Source: Planctomycetota bacterium (GTDB lineage Bacteria; Planctomycetota; Planctomycetia; Pirellulales; Pirellulaceae). From it: a stretch of 33,257 bases of DNA. The notes beneath the pieces were generated by a model. The model ran no database searches, had not been told where the DNA came from, and saw only the letters and a list, made by a program, of their open reading frames with translations. Made by a program: the position numbers and the translations under genes. Location of the stretch: assembly GCA_017303505.1 (NCBI GenBank), contig JAFLCP010000086.1, positions 1-33,257 of the forward strand, read 5' to 3'. The first letter of the stretch is position 1, and each line of letters begins with the position of its first letter. Positions 14,364-21,645 of the stretch are shown one piece after another.

Positions 14364-14783
14364 TCATTGAACGCCAACCCACCGTCCCCAGCGATTGCGT
14401 TTACGGTAGGCAGTTAAACAGTCCCCGTTTAGTTCATAGTAAATGTTGTCACGTGCAATCCATAATCGATTGCATTTTGGGCAACGATAGCACCATTCGG
14501 AAATCTGTTGTTTCGGGTTACGTTCGCGTGTCAGTATGTCTTCGTATTTGTAGTCATTCGACTTGCATTGGCCACAAGAACAGGGAGGCCGATCATTATT
14601 AAAGCCACCGAATACGACAATCACGACGACAACGAACAGTGCCATCAAAGCAAACGGCGAAAGTCCAATCGCTGAAGCAATTAGGACTGAAGTCGATACG
14701 CTCGTGCCAAACACAAAGTACGCTGCGAGTCCTGCCGCAATCCCAATCGGAGGTGCTATTAGCAAGGAATCATCGATCTGCAT
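14364..14783 (-). CDS. Cassette gene, membrane protein with C-terminal zinc ribbon
   Basis: A 139-residue protein. Two hydrophobic segments (about residues 8-26 and 31-60, the latter possibly two spans, ending VVVVIVVFGG) precede a soluble tail. The tail has CSCGQC (C68, C70, C73) and CYRCPKC (C98, C101, C104), enough ligands for one or two zinc ions, followed by a basic C-terminus (YRKRNRWGRWVG). The cytoplasmic tail may bind nucleic acid or protein, but the family is not recognised. The 40-nt leader separates its ATG from the attC 24 core. Confidence 0.7.
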   Translation of the reverse strand: MQIDDSLLIAPPIGIAAGLAAYFVFGTSVSTSVLIASAIGLSPFALMALFVVVVIVVFGGFNNDRPPCSCGQCKSNDYKYEDILTRERNPKQQISEWCYRCPKCNRLWIARDNIYYELNGDCLTAYRKRNRWGRWVGVQ

Positions 14784-14822
14784 GTCATGTTTCCACCGCG
14801 ATTCGGATCGACGCGCTCATTG

Positions 14823-14914
14823 GCAGAACGCTGGCGATCACGTAGTCGCCGCCAAAAAAACTATGATTCAAATTCGCGGCTGACCGGCGACTTACGTGCA
14901 TCGCTTTGTTCGTC
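14823..14914 (-). other. attC recombination site 24
   Basis: Minus-strand R' GTTCTGC (14823-14829) and R'' GACGAAC (14908-14914). Arms GATCACGTAGTCGCCG and CGGCGACTTACGTGCATC pair. Confidence 0.85.
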
Positions 14915-14924
14915 CGCGTTTAGG

Positions 14925-15443
14925 TTACGAGAAGCTGATTTTCAGCCCCATTTCCTTCATTTGCAATAGTGCTTCGGCATTGCCGCGAGCATCATCCACG
15001 GGATCGTGAGTGTGCTTTGTCTTCCGTAGATGCTTAAAGTTCACAAAGGTGTCTTTTTGCATGCCCTTGTACAGCGATCCGAGGTTTGTTGAGCTGAAGC
15101 CGAATGGATTTTTGCCGATGAAATGATGAAAGTACCAGTTGATAAATTGCCAATCGAATCCGTTGTTGTCCGAGACGAACATTGTGCGCCCCTTGCAGTT
15201 TGAAGCCAGCCATTCTTGAAATTGTTCCATCACCTGTTTCGGATCATCGAATGCGAGACATTCTTCGCGCGTGAATCCACTGACGGCGAGAGCGTCCGGA
15301 ATGAATTGAACGGATATTGGTTTGAGCTTGCCGTAGAACGTGCGATTCAATTCGGGTTCCACAATAACCGCGCCGAAGCAGATCATTGAGTAGTCGCCGG
15401 GAATCGGCCCATCAGATTCGATGTCAACCATGACGTATGGCAA
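14925..15443 (-). CDS. Cassette gene, DEDDh 3'-5' exonuclease (RNase T/ExoX/DnaQ-like)
   Basis: A 172-residue single-domain protein. The metal-binding motifs of DEDD exonucleases are present in order: ExoI VMVDIESDG (D7, E9), ExoII NNGFDWQFINW (D97) and ExoIII HTHDPVDDARGNAEAL (H146, D151), which makes it the DEDDh subclass. It should hydrolyse 3' ends of RNA or DNA with two Mg2+ ions. The length fits a stand-alone exonuclease domain without a polymerase partner. The start is the TTG 15441-15443, giving MPYVMVDIE as expected for the family and with AGGAG 9-10 nt upstream; the ATG four codons later would truncate the first strand. Confidence 0.88.
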   Translation of the reverse strand: MPYVMVDIESDGPIPGDYSMICFGAVIVEPELNRTFYGKLKPISVQFIPDALAVSGFTREECLAFDDPKQVMEQFQEWLASNCKGRTMFVSDNNGFDWQFINWYFHHFIGKNPFGFSSTNLGSLYKGMQKDTFVNFKHLRKTKHTHDPVDDARGNAEALLQMKEMGLKISFS

Positions 15444-15469
15444 TGAAGTGTGCTCCTGTGTGTTAAGCG

Positions 15470-15559
15470 GACGAACGCCCCGGATCAGAAGGCGGCGACG
15501 ATTTCACACGACCACACCGCTGGACGCAATCGACGCTCTTCTGCATCCGTTTGTTCGCT
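15470..15559 (-). other. attC recombination site 25
   Basis: Minus-strand R' GTTCGTC (15470-15476) and R'' AGCGAAC (15553-15559). Arms CGGATCAGAAGGCG and CGACGCTCTTCTGCATCCG pair with a bulge. Confidence 0.8.
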
Positions 15560-15576
15560 GCTACAGTGGCCGGCTG

Positions 15577-16056
15577 TCATTTGAGATCAATGATCCACTG
15601 GTTCCAATCGCTATTGCCAGTATCCGGCTGCTCAGCCCATTCCCAGAACTCGTCCTCGTACCGAAAGCCCATCATCCTGGCTATCCGTTGCCAGTTTGGC
15701 AGATTTTGGGCATGCTCTTCATCTGTACACATCGCCATTTCGCAGTATCCGAAAAGAATGTGAGCCATTAGCCCCTGCTCGGACGTTGCCACGACGTGCC
15801 AGTCATCACCGTCATGATGAACGGCGGCGAATTCCAGGCGACCGTCGCGATGCCATCGGACCGTCATATCTGCGTTGTGCCCGTAAATAGGCACAACCGA
15901 TGTGACGCCGTACGGGATTGGGTAGTCCCATTCGGATTCCTGAATAATGATGCTCAATTTAGGATCAGCTTCTGAAGGCTTGCTTATGACTTGAGCAAGG
16001 GAGGGGCTGATACCTGCTTCTATTAGCACATCGTAGTTCGGTGCTGTCAGCCGCAT
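15577..16056 (-). CDS. Cassette gene, hypothetical protein
   Basis: A 159-residue protein starting MRLTAPNYDVLIEAG. The middle looks like a beta sheet (YGVTSVVPIYGHNADMTV, RWHRDGRLEFAAVHHDGDDW) followed by a helical C-terminus with several Trp (NLPNWQRIARMMGF; EFWEWAEQ). The organisation recalls SMI1/KNR4-type (SUKH) domains, which often act as immunity proteins, but I see no decisive motif. It is soluble. The second cassette from the proximal end, so it would be among the better expressed if a Pc promoter exists. Confidence 0.7.
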   Translation of the reverse strand: MRLTAPNYDVLIEAGISPSLAQVISKPSEADPKLSIIIQESEWDYPIPYGVTSVVPIYGHNADMTVRWHRDGRLEFAAVHHDGDDWHVVATSEQGLMAHILFGYCEMAMCTDEEHAQNLPNWQRIARMMGFRYEDEFWEWAEQPDTGNSDWNQWIIDLK

Positions 16057-16074
16057 GTGGCGTCCCCTTTGTCC

Positions 16075-16165
16075 AGCGAACGACCAAAATCACCCGGTTG
16101 CCGCCAAGAGACTTTGATTTGAGGAAACGCCCGATCGGCAACTCGGGTGGATTTTTTGGTTAGCC
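16075..16165 (-). other. attC recombination site 26 (most proximal)
   Basis: Minus-strand R' GTTCGCT (16075-16081) and R'' GGCTAAC (16159-16165). Arms CACCCGGTTGCCG and CGGCAACTCGGGTG pair. Near-copy of attC 16. Confidence 0.85.
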
Positions 16166-16196
16166 GCAGTTTGGAATCGCGGCACATTGTTTGTAA

Positions 16197-16574
16197 CTAT
16201 CGGTCTCCGTACATGTTCTCGAACGATACCCAATGCCACGGATCCGTGAGCTGTTCTATGTCGGGTAGCATTTCGGCAAATGCAAGAACCGCGTCGCGAG
16301 ACAGCACACAGTCGCACCGGACATTTTCCGGACATCCGAATATGCAGCAGTCCGTATAGCGCAGATTATTGCCGTGACCTAGGTATGCATGTTTGCCGGA
16401 GTGCCGTCGGCATATGACCCAGTATGTTTCAATTGGGAATTCGGCGTTTGCAATAAACAGGTCGTGAGTGTCGGGGCTGGGGTCTGGTAAGTTAAAGTGA
16501 GGGACTAACTCAGGATCACGAGATTCGGCTGAATCCAAGAACTCGATCAGCGCTTCGATTGTTTCGTTGGGCAT
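16197..16574 (-). CDS. First (most proximal) cassette gene, hypothetical protein
   Basis: A 125-residue soluble protein starting MPNETIEALIEFLDSAE. It is acidic, with a Cys-rich central stretch (YTDCCIFGCPENVRCDC; five cysteines in 17 residues) that could bind a metal or form an iron-sulfur-like cluster, and an aromatic C-terminus (DPWHWVSFENMYGDR). The family is not recognised. Its ATG is 8 nt downstream of the GTTAGCC core at 16583-16589, the point where the array ends, so it is the last inserted or best transcribed cassette if that core is attI. Confidence 0.7.
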   Translation of the reverse strand: MPNETIEALIEFLDSAESRDPELVPHFNLPDPSPDTHDLFIANAEFPIETYWVICRRHSGKHAYLGHGNNLRYTDCCIFGCPENVRCDCVLSRDAVLAFAEMLPDIEQLTDPWHWVSFENMYGDR

Positions 16575-16582
16575 CTTGTACC

Positions 16583-16650
16583 GGCTAACTTATAATTATT
16601 GCGGACTGGGTTCCGACAATAAGTCTGGATTACTATTACCCAGCACATTC
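16583..16650 (-). other. Candidate attI site / proximal array boundary
   Basis: The minus strand reads TATAAGTTAGCCGG, a core GTTAGCC (16583-16589) upstream of the first cassette. No partner R'' or paired arms lie within 100 bp to the right, unlike every attC. That single-core layout is what attI shows. No integrase gene is next to it, so identification is by position only. Confidence 0.45.
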
Positions 16651-16734
16651 CCTGGATTATTCCAGCTTTTTCACACCGTGTCGAGAAAATTATTGTCGGA
16701 ATCCCCTTCCGACAGTAACCAGTTATTGCCGGAT
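16596..16734. repeat. Cluster of inverted TTATTGTCGGAA-like motifs
   Basis: Copies at 16596-16605 (plus, partial), 16611-16622 (minus), 16690-16701 (plus), 16707-16718 (minus, one change) and 16723-16734 (plus, one or two changes). They alternate in orientation and lie directly upstream of the array, so they may be binding sites for a recombinase or regulator. Confidence 0.55.
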
Positions 16735-16739
16735 TGAAC

Positions 16740-17150
16740 TTTACAAACCGGGCTCACTCGATCACCACCAGAAGTAGCTTCACCGCGATGAAGCTTCTGA
16801 GAAATCACGATTGCCAGCATTTTGGGTTGTGAATTGTTAGCGATTCGAATCGTGCCTGATGGACCTGTAAACCTAAAAATGGCTCGAAAAAGGATCTGTT
16901 TTCGATGGAAAAACATTGACTGTAGATAGATCAAGTATCGTTTTCCTTGCACTGTATATTTAGTGACAGGAACTCTCTGGTATATGTGCTACCTGTTTAC
17001 TGCCAACAAGAAGGTAAGTAGCCCCGATTGGCCGCAGATCTGGTACCAAAAGCTAGCCCAATTCCTGCGGACTCTTGAATCAGTTGCTGGAACGCAGTAC
17101 CGGCTGCGAAATGCTGTCGAACGCTAGTTAACACGCATAGGTGAGTCCAG
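16740..17150. other. Region without a convincing gene
   Basis: Contains only short frames. A 47-codon plus-strand frame (16984-17127, MCYLFTANKKVSSPDW...) and a 93-codon minus-strand frame (16671-16952) lack a ribosome binding site and recognisable family. No integrase motif (RHRY box) is visible on either strand. Confidence 0.5.
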
Positions 17151-17181
17151 CGAAAACCGGCCTAGCCTTCGGCGTACGGGC

Positions 17182-17801
17182 TAAACGAAATCCCTGCTGC
17201 TTGACTTGAGTTTGGCATGGTCGCGAAGTAGCTATGCAGGCGCGAGAACCTCCCGCACAGGACGGGAGGCGGTGCTCCGACGGTGAAACGAACAACACAA
17301 CCTGTAGAGATAGCCAACGTCGTGATTGCAATCATACGGTGACGAGCCTAACGCGGACCTAGCCTCCGCATGCGCTACGGCTACGGGTTAAACGAAATCC
17401 TGCTGCATGGCTTGAGTTTGGCATGGTCGCGAAGTAGATATGCAGGCGCGAGAATCTCCCGCACAGGACAAGAGGCGGTGCTCCGACGGTGAAACGAACA
17501 ACATTGTCTACAGAAACATCTAGCGTGTTGGCAGCACTCTTAGGGTGAAGTGGCTGACGCGGACCTAGCCTTCGCATACGCTACGGCTACGGGTTAAACG
17601 AAATCCCTACTGTTTGACTTGAGTTTGGCATGGTCGCGAAGTAGCTATGCAGGCGCGAGAACCTCCCGCACAGGACGGGAGGCGGTGCTCCAACGGTGAA
17701 ACGAACAACATTGTCTACAGAAACATCTAATGTGGTGATAGCCAGCATAGGGTGACGAGCACAACGCGGACCTAGCCTCCGCATGCGCTACGGCTACGGG
17801 T
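17182..17801. repeat. Three tandem copies of a ~207-bp repeat
   Basis: Units begin at TAAACGAAATCC at 17182, 17389 and 17595, with a truncated fourth start at 17802 (spacings 207, 206, 207). Shared parts include GGCATGGTCGCGAAGTAG, a CTCCCG/CGGGAG hairpin, GGTGAAACGAACAAC and a terminal AGCC...GGCT hairpin. The hairpin is intact in units 1 and 3 and broken in unit 2. Frames read through them on the minus strand differ between units, which argues against coding. Confidence 0.85.
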
Positions 17802-17830
17802 TAAACGATCAAACGCTAGAAGACACCCTA

Positions 17831-17862
17831 ATCAAGTGCTCTGCCCAACCGCGCTACAAAAT
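17831..17862 (-). other. tRNA 5'-half-like fragment
   Basis: The minus strand reads TGTAGCGCGGTTGGGC followed by AGAGCACTTGATTA, like the D-arm and 5' anticodon strand of a tRNA. The D-stem has one mismatch, and no anticodon 3' strand, T-arm (GGTTCGAATC) or acceptor partner follows. It is a decayed or truncated tRNA, not a functional gene. Confidence 0.35.
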
Positions 17863-17869
17863 CCGAGAC

Positions 17870-18500
17870 ATGCAACGGTCGGTACGCACTTCGTTCCCGT
17901 CGGTGGCTGTCGTTCTTCAACAACCACGTCGCACATCGCGCTTTATTTGCCATCTCTTCGTTGGACAGCCGGGCTTCGTGAATCGTTCACTTCCACTAAA
18001 TGTTTGAACCTAATAGCACTATCAAAGACGACAACCCAAAAAGCTTTAAGGTTGAACTAAAATTAGCGACAGAACGAGAATCGTGTTTTAAGGAGTTGAA
18101 CTTGCAAAGTCAACAAAATTGGCTAACGTTCCGCTCGAGTTCATGCACCACAAGCAAGGGGGGAATAACTCGCTCAACCGGTCCTACTCAGCAACCTAAG
18201 ATCAGCCACACCTGTTCCTCGATACCCCTCCCAGAGCGCCACTGATCCAGCACCCATTTGAGTCGCCCAAGTATCGCCGCAACTCGAACTTGATACAAAA
18301 GAATGACTCTTCCCCCCCCTGGCTCGGACTCCAAGTCGCGTTGCATAAATGCCAAGTTGAGAACCCCACCGAGCTGGAAGCCGTGAACAAGTCGCACAAC
18401 CTTTATGTAGAACTGCGCCACCCATGTCCTGAACCCAAAGCGCCACCTATGTCGTGATTGTTCCTTGTTCCATTGTTCCCTCTAGCCTCCAGCCTCACCC
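17870..18500. other. Intergenic DNA without a convincing gene
   Basis: Only overlapping frames in several phases occur (for example 18188-18421 minus). A short direct repeat ACATxGGTGGCGC occurs twice near 18420-18455. I see no motif or start signal that supports a protein. Confidence 0.45.
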
Positions 18501-18510
18501 TCAAGCCTGT

Positions 18511-18560
18511 TTTGTAATTCTTACCAACTTCTTAGGAAGAACTTACAAACCGTTTGTAAA
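18511..18560. promoter_or_regulatory. Palindromic boxes upstream of a sigma-54 promoter
   Basis: TTTGTAA (18511-18517), TTACAAA (18544-18550) and TTTGTAA (18554-18560). The last two form the palindrome TTACAAACCGTTTGTAA. They lie about 115-165 bp before the -24 element, the usual distance for an enhancer-binding activator. Confidence 0.5.
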
Positions 18561-18674
18561 TCCTCCCCTCCCCTAACCACAAAACAGGAGGTTTGGGCAA
18601 GAAATTCCGCGCCGATTTACCCCAGTTTCCGCAATTTCAGGCATAAAGCGAAATTTATTTCCGCCGCAATGCGT

Positions 18675-18692
18675 TTGGCACGCTGGTTGCAT
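18675..18692 (+). promoter_or_regulatory. Sigma-54 (-24/-12) promoter
   Basis: TTGGCACGCTGGTTGCAT matches TGGCACG-N4-TTGCA completely; GG at 18677-18678 and GC at 18689-18690 are 12 bp apart as required. Transcription should begin near 18702 on the plus strand and depend on RpoN and an AAA+ activator. Confidence 0.8.
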
Positions 18693-18701
18693 TAATGGAT
18701 A

Positions 18702-18955
18702 GATCGTCAGCGACGAGAACCTGCCGCTTTCCGCTCCCGAGCGAGAACGGCACAAAGGATTGCAGGCATTCTCGGTTCAACCAAGCATGACTTGGATTAG
18801 AACGACTGACAAAGTCATGGAGGCACCGTGATCTTAGAGGCGAATGCCGCTCAATGTACGACGGCGAATTAGATCTCCGACTCACCGGAGCAATGCCCAT
18901 CTTTCACGGTTGAAAAGGGTCGGGGTGATGAACTTATCACCCTGACCCTTTTTAT
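18702..18955 (+). ncRNA. Candidate sigma-54-dependent small RNA
   Basis: About 250 nt between the -24/-12 promoter and a rho-independent terminator, with no ORF over about 30 codons. It contains several short stems: CGCTC/GAGCG (near 18735), CCAAG/CTTGG (18781-18795), CTCCG/CGGAG (near 18876-18890), plus the terminator. A GGAGG 4 nt before a GTG (18828-18830) could start a 14-residue peptide (VILEANAAQCTTAN), so a dual-function RNA or a very small protein is possible. The next gene is convergent, so this unit does not serve as a leader. Confidence 0.55.
18913..18955. terminator. Bidirectional rho-independent terminator
   Basis: AAAAGGGTC and GACCCTTTT flank GGGTGAT/ATCACCC with a short loop, followed by T-runs on both strands. 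It ends the 18702 transcript on the plus strand and the HD-domain gene on the minus strand, whose stop codon it overlaps. Confidence 0.9.
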
Positions 18956-19530
18956 TTTTCGAAGCGAATAAAATCACGCTCATCCCACCGCACACTTCGC
19001 TGCTCCCTCAGCCTCGGAAAGAACCATTCCAGCGGCTTGAGATCCTTCCCTCGCGTGCAATTATCGATAATCAAAAACGCGGCAAACAAATCCCAATCTT
19101 GAAATCGCTGCATCAATGCATTCCAACGCTTGAGGTCACATTCCCCTCGCTTCCGATGTTGCAAGTATAAAGCATAAGGTTCGTCGTGATATTGAATCAT
19201 CTCCAGCAATTCTTCGTCGCCACAATAACGCGATAATAACTCACGAGCCAAACTCGCGTGACTACCCGGATCGGTAATCGATACACTCTCCTTGGCATCA
19301 GGCTTCAACGTATCATGCACATGAATCATAAGCCGCAAAATGTCGATTTCGTTTTCACTTAGCTTCGCCTGCAGTTGAGCCAAATTATCTTCGAGCTCTT
19401 CAATATGAGCTTGGATCGTTCCTTCGGGATGCCCCGGTCGCGGCTCGCCTAATCCAATATTTTTCTGATAGACGGGATCTTGTTTAACCTGTTCGAGAAC
19501 TGCGCGATAATCGAATTCCATCTCCCCCAT
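18952..19530 (-). CDS. HD-domain protein
   Basis: A 192-residue soluble protein starting MGEMEFDYRAVLEQV. It carries the metal ligands of the HD phosphohydrolase superfamily: H34 (GHPEGT), H42, the HD pair H72-D73 (MIHVHDTLK), H91 (SHASLAR), H115-D116 (YHDEPY) and D156 (LIIDNCT). Such proteins hydrolyse phosphate esters, often of nucleotides; the substrate is not evident here. The length is typical of a single HD domain. It ends at the bidirectional terminator and lies 48 nt downstream of the MFS gene 19579-21240, so co-transcription is possible. Confidence 0.8.
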   Translation of the reverse strand: MGEMEFDYRAVLEQVKQDPVYQKNIGLGEPRPGHPEGTIQAHIEELEDNLAQLQAKLSENEIDILRLMIHVHDTLKPDAKESVSITDPGSHASLARELLSRYCGDEELLEMIQYHDEPYALYLQHRKRGECDLKRWNALMQRFQDWDLFAAFLIIDNCTRGKDLKPLEWFFPRLREQRSVRWDERDFIRFEK

Positions 19531-19578
19531 ACTGCTCTCACACTTCGCTGCGGAATCGTCTAACGATCAAAGTATCAT

Positions 19579-21240
19579 CTACTCTGGTAACGGTTGACCT
19601 TTCGTTTCGGGCGCGAACCAAATCAAAACCATTCCAATAAAGTAAACGCAACTCAGCACCAAGCAGGCCGAGGCGTAACCACCAGCCAGCTTGACGAATC
19701 CGAAATCAAAGCCATTTTCAAAATACAACACCAAACTACCCAACTGGAAACTGCCGATGGCGGCCAGAATACGACCAAAGTTAAAACCAAACCCCTGCCC
19801 CGTTGCCCGAATACGCGTAGGAAACAGTTCCGGCAAATAGAGTGGCAACCATCCATAGAACGATGCCGTACAAACCCCAGCGATAAACGCAAAGAACAAC
19901 AGCGGAATACCGTACGTCCCTGAAGTACCTTGGAATAATAGAATCGCAGAGAACCACGAGACAATACACAACGCGAAATAGGTTTTGCGCCTCCCCAATA
20001 AATCACCCAGCCATGCTGCAAGAATAGCTCCCAAAGTAGCACCTGCAGAGAGACATATCAGCAACATTTCTTTCGCGCGTGGTCGGATCAACTTGGCGGC
20101 AGCGTCCTCTTTACCCTCAGATATCAACTGGGCCTTCTCTTCCTTGAATTTCGTCTCGGTCATTTTATCAGCCCACGCAGGAGCTTGTTGTGTCGCACCC
20201 CAAGTCCCCAATAAGGCCACGCCGCTGAGCCCTGCCCCAAGCATCATGCGCAGGATCATTTTCGAATTCATCGCGGCTTCTTGTTGGTTCACCTCGCCAC
20301 CCTTCTGATTCGCTTTGCTCGCGCGCTTTTGATATTGATAAACGGGATAGAGATAGCCCCCCAATGCGAGCAGCAGCCCCAGCACAGTTGCGATCAAACG
20401 CACAGCAACCGTGTGTTGAAATCCTCCTGTGGAATCAAAGGCGTACAAATACACCATCAAGGCTGGACCAAGCATCCCCACGAGCACACCGATCAAATCG
20501 ACTGAACTCCAGTGTGATGTTTGACCGGCCAATTTTGTTTCTTTCCACTTCTCGGATTCAGGAACCATCATGCGAATAAAGAACGTGAGAATCGCAGGCA
20601 CGATACCTAACAACATCATGATACGCCAACCTTGATTGGCGGTGAGATGCGCGACCCACGCATCGGATAAGCCAATTCCTTGCAACATCGACTCAATACT
20701 TCCGAGCACCTGCGTTAAGCCTAAGCCGATGAAGCCGACAACCAGATAACCGACGTTCGCAGCAGCCCCAATCCACCCCGCCATCGTCGCCCGCGATTTA
20801 CTCGGAAACATCTCCATCACGAGAGCTACGCCCAACGACCACTCACCTCCCATCCCCAACGAAGCGATGAAGCGAAAGATGCCGAGTTCCCAGGGAGTGG
20901 TCGAGAGCCCGCAAAGTGATGTAAACAAAGCGTAGGTGACAATGCTGATCGACATCGCTCGCACGCGACCTACACGATCACCGAGCCAACCGAACAACAC
21001 GCCACCCGTTGCGGCGCCGACCAAAAAGAGGGCCGTGATCACGCCGAGCCACCGAGCCACTTCGGTTTCGCGCTGAGGGCCAAGCAGATCTTGAATGGCG
21101 GGTCGGCCTACCAACGAAAACAAACCCATCTCGGCTCCGTCAAACATCCAGCCCAGCAATGCGGCCGTAAGAGCCAAATAGGCTCCACGCGAGGAACCGT
21201 TGGTCGGTGCAGAGGGTGACCCAGTGGGGGACGGCGTCAT
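19579..21240 (-). CDS. Major facilitator superfamily transporter
   Basis: A 553-residue inner-membrane protein with about 12 predicted spans. Motif A is clear in the first half (WLGDRVGR, about residue 85) and repeated in the second (WLGDLLGRRK). The N-terminal half carries GMGGEWSLGVALVMEMFP and the end reads PETKGQPLPE, typical of the metabolite:H+ symporter/sugar-porter branches. A cytoplasmic central loop of about 60 charged residues (KRASKANQKGGEVNQQ) and a second charged loop (KMTETKFKEEKAQLIS) are longer than usual. The substrate is unknown, likely a small organic acid or sugar. It is divergent from the related gene 21646-23148. Confidence 0.88.
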   Translation of the reverse strand: MTPSPTGSPSAPTNGSSRGAYLALTAALLGWMFDGAEMGLFSLVGRPAIQDLLGPQRETEVARWLGVITALFLVGAATGGVLFGWLGDRVGRVRAMSISIVTYALFTSLCGLSTTPWELGIFRFIASLGMGGEWSLGVALVMEMFPSKSRATMAGWIGAAANVGYLVVGFIGLGLTQVLGSIESMLQGIGLSDAWVAHLTANQGWRIMMLLGIVPAILTFFIRMMVPESEKWKETKLAGQTSHWSSVDLIGVLVGMLGPALMVYLYAFDSTGGFQHTVAVRLIATVLGLLLALGGYLYPVYQYQKRASKANQKGGEVNQQEAAMNSKMILRMMLGAGLSGVALLGTWGATQQAPAWADKMTETKFKEEKAQLISEGKEDAAAKLIRPRAKEMLLICLSAGATLGAILAAWLGDLLGRRKTYFALCIVSWFSAILLFQGTSGTYGIPLLFFAFIAGVCTASFYGWLPLYLPELFPTRIRATGQGFGFNFGRILAAIGSFQLGSLVLYFENGFDFGFVKLAGGYASACLVLSCVYFIGMVLIWFAPETKGQPLPE

Positions 21241-21645
21241 CGATGAGCCTTTATGCGGGTGGGAATGGTGTATGGTTGGAGCAAGATGAGAGCGGGTTCA
21301 GAAGCGATCCCAATTTTGGCGCTATTGGATGCCTGATGCAATCTTCAACTTTGCGTCCGCTTTGGATACGGGCGGAATTCGTCCCAAATATTTTGATTGG
21401 GGGAGATTTCCCCCTCCAACTGCCCCCTTTTTGATGGAAAAAAGCTCTTGTATGCTTGCAGGTCCGCCTGAATTTGATTGTATTGTGTCGTGAGAAATTC
21501 CGTTCCTCGCTGCATCGCTTGGCTTGCCCATGCGACGCCGTCCCCTCACGCAGCCTTACACTTACTTTCAATACGCACGACGCTTGAGTTTTCCGCATTC
21601 CAAATTCTTCATGCGGTATCTCGATGACATTGATGAAGGTGATTC
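21241..21645. other. Divergent intergenic region between two MFS genes
   Basis: 405 bp with only shadow frames. Both flanking genes point away from it, so it should hold both promoters. I do not see a clear operator; a GGGGGAGATTTCCCCC palindrome-like stretch near 21399-21415 could be one. Confidence 0.45.

Noticed and set aside
1-16590. CRISPR array
   Set aside because: The repeats are 71-92 bp, diverse and separated by genes, unlike uniform short CRISPR repeats.
16671-16952. 93-codon minus-strand frame near the array end as a possible integrase remnant
   Set aside because: No RHRY-type motifs, no ribosome binding site, overlaps the inverted motifs.
16984-17127. 47-codon plus-strand frame (MCYLFTANKKV) as an intI N-terminal fragment
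   Set aside because: The length is short and I could not match it to IntI with any conviction.
17128-17784. Minus-strand frames of 65-72 codons in the tandem repeats
   Set aside because: The frame differs between copies and one spacing is not a multiple of three.
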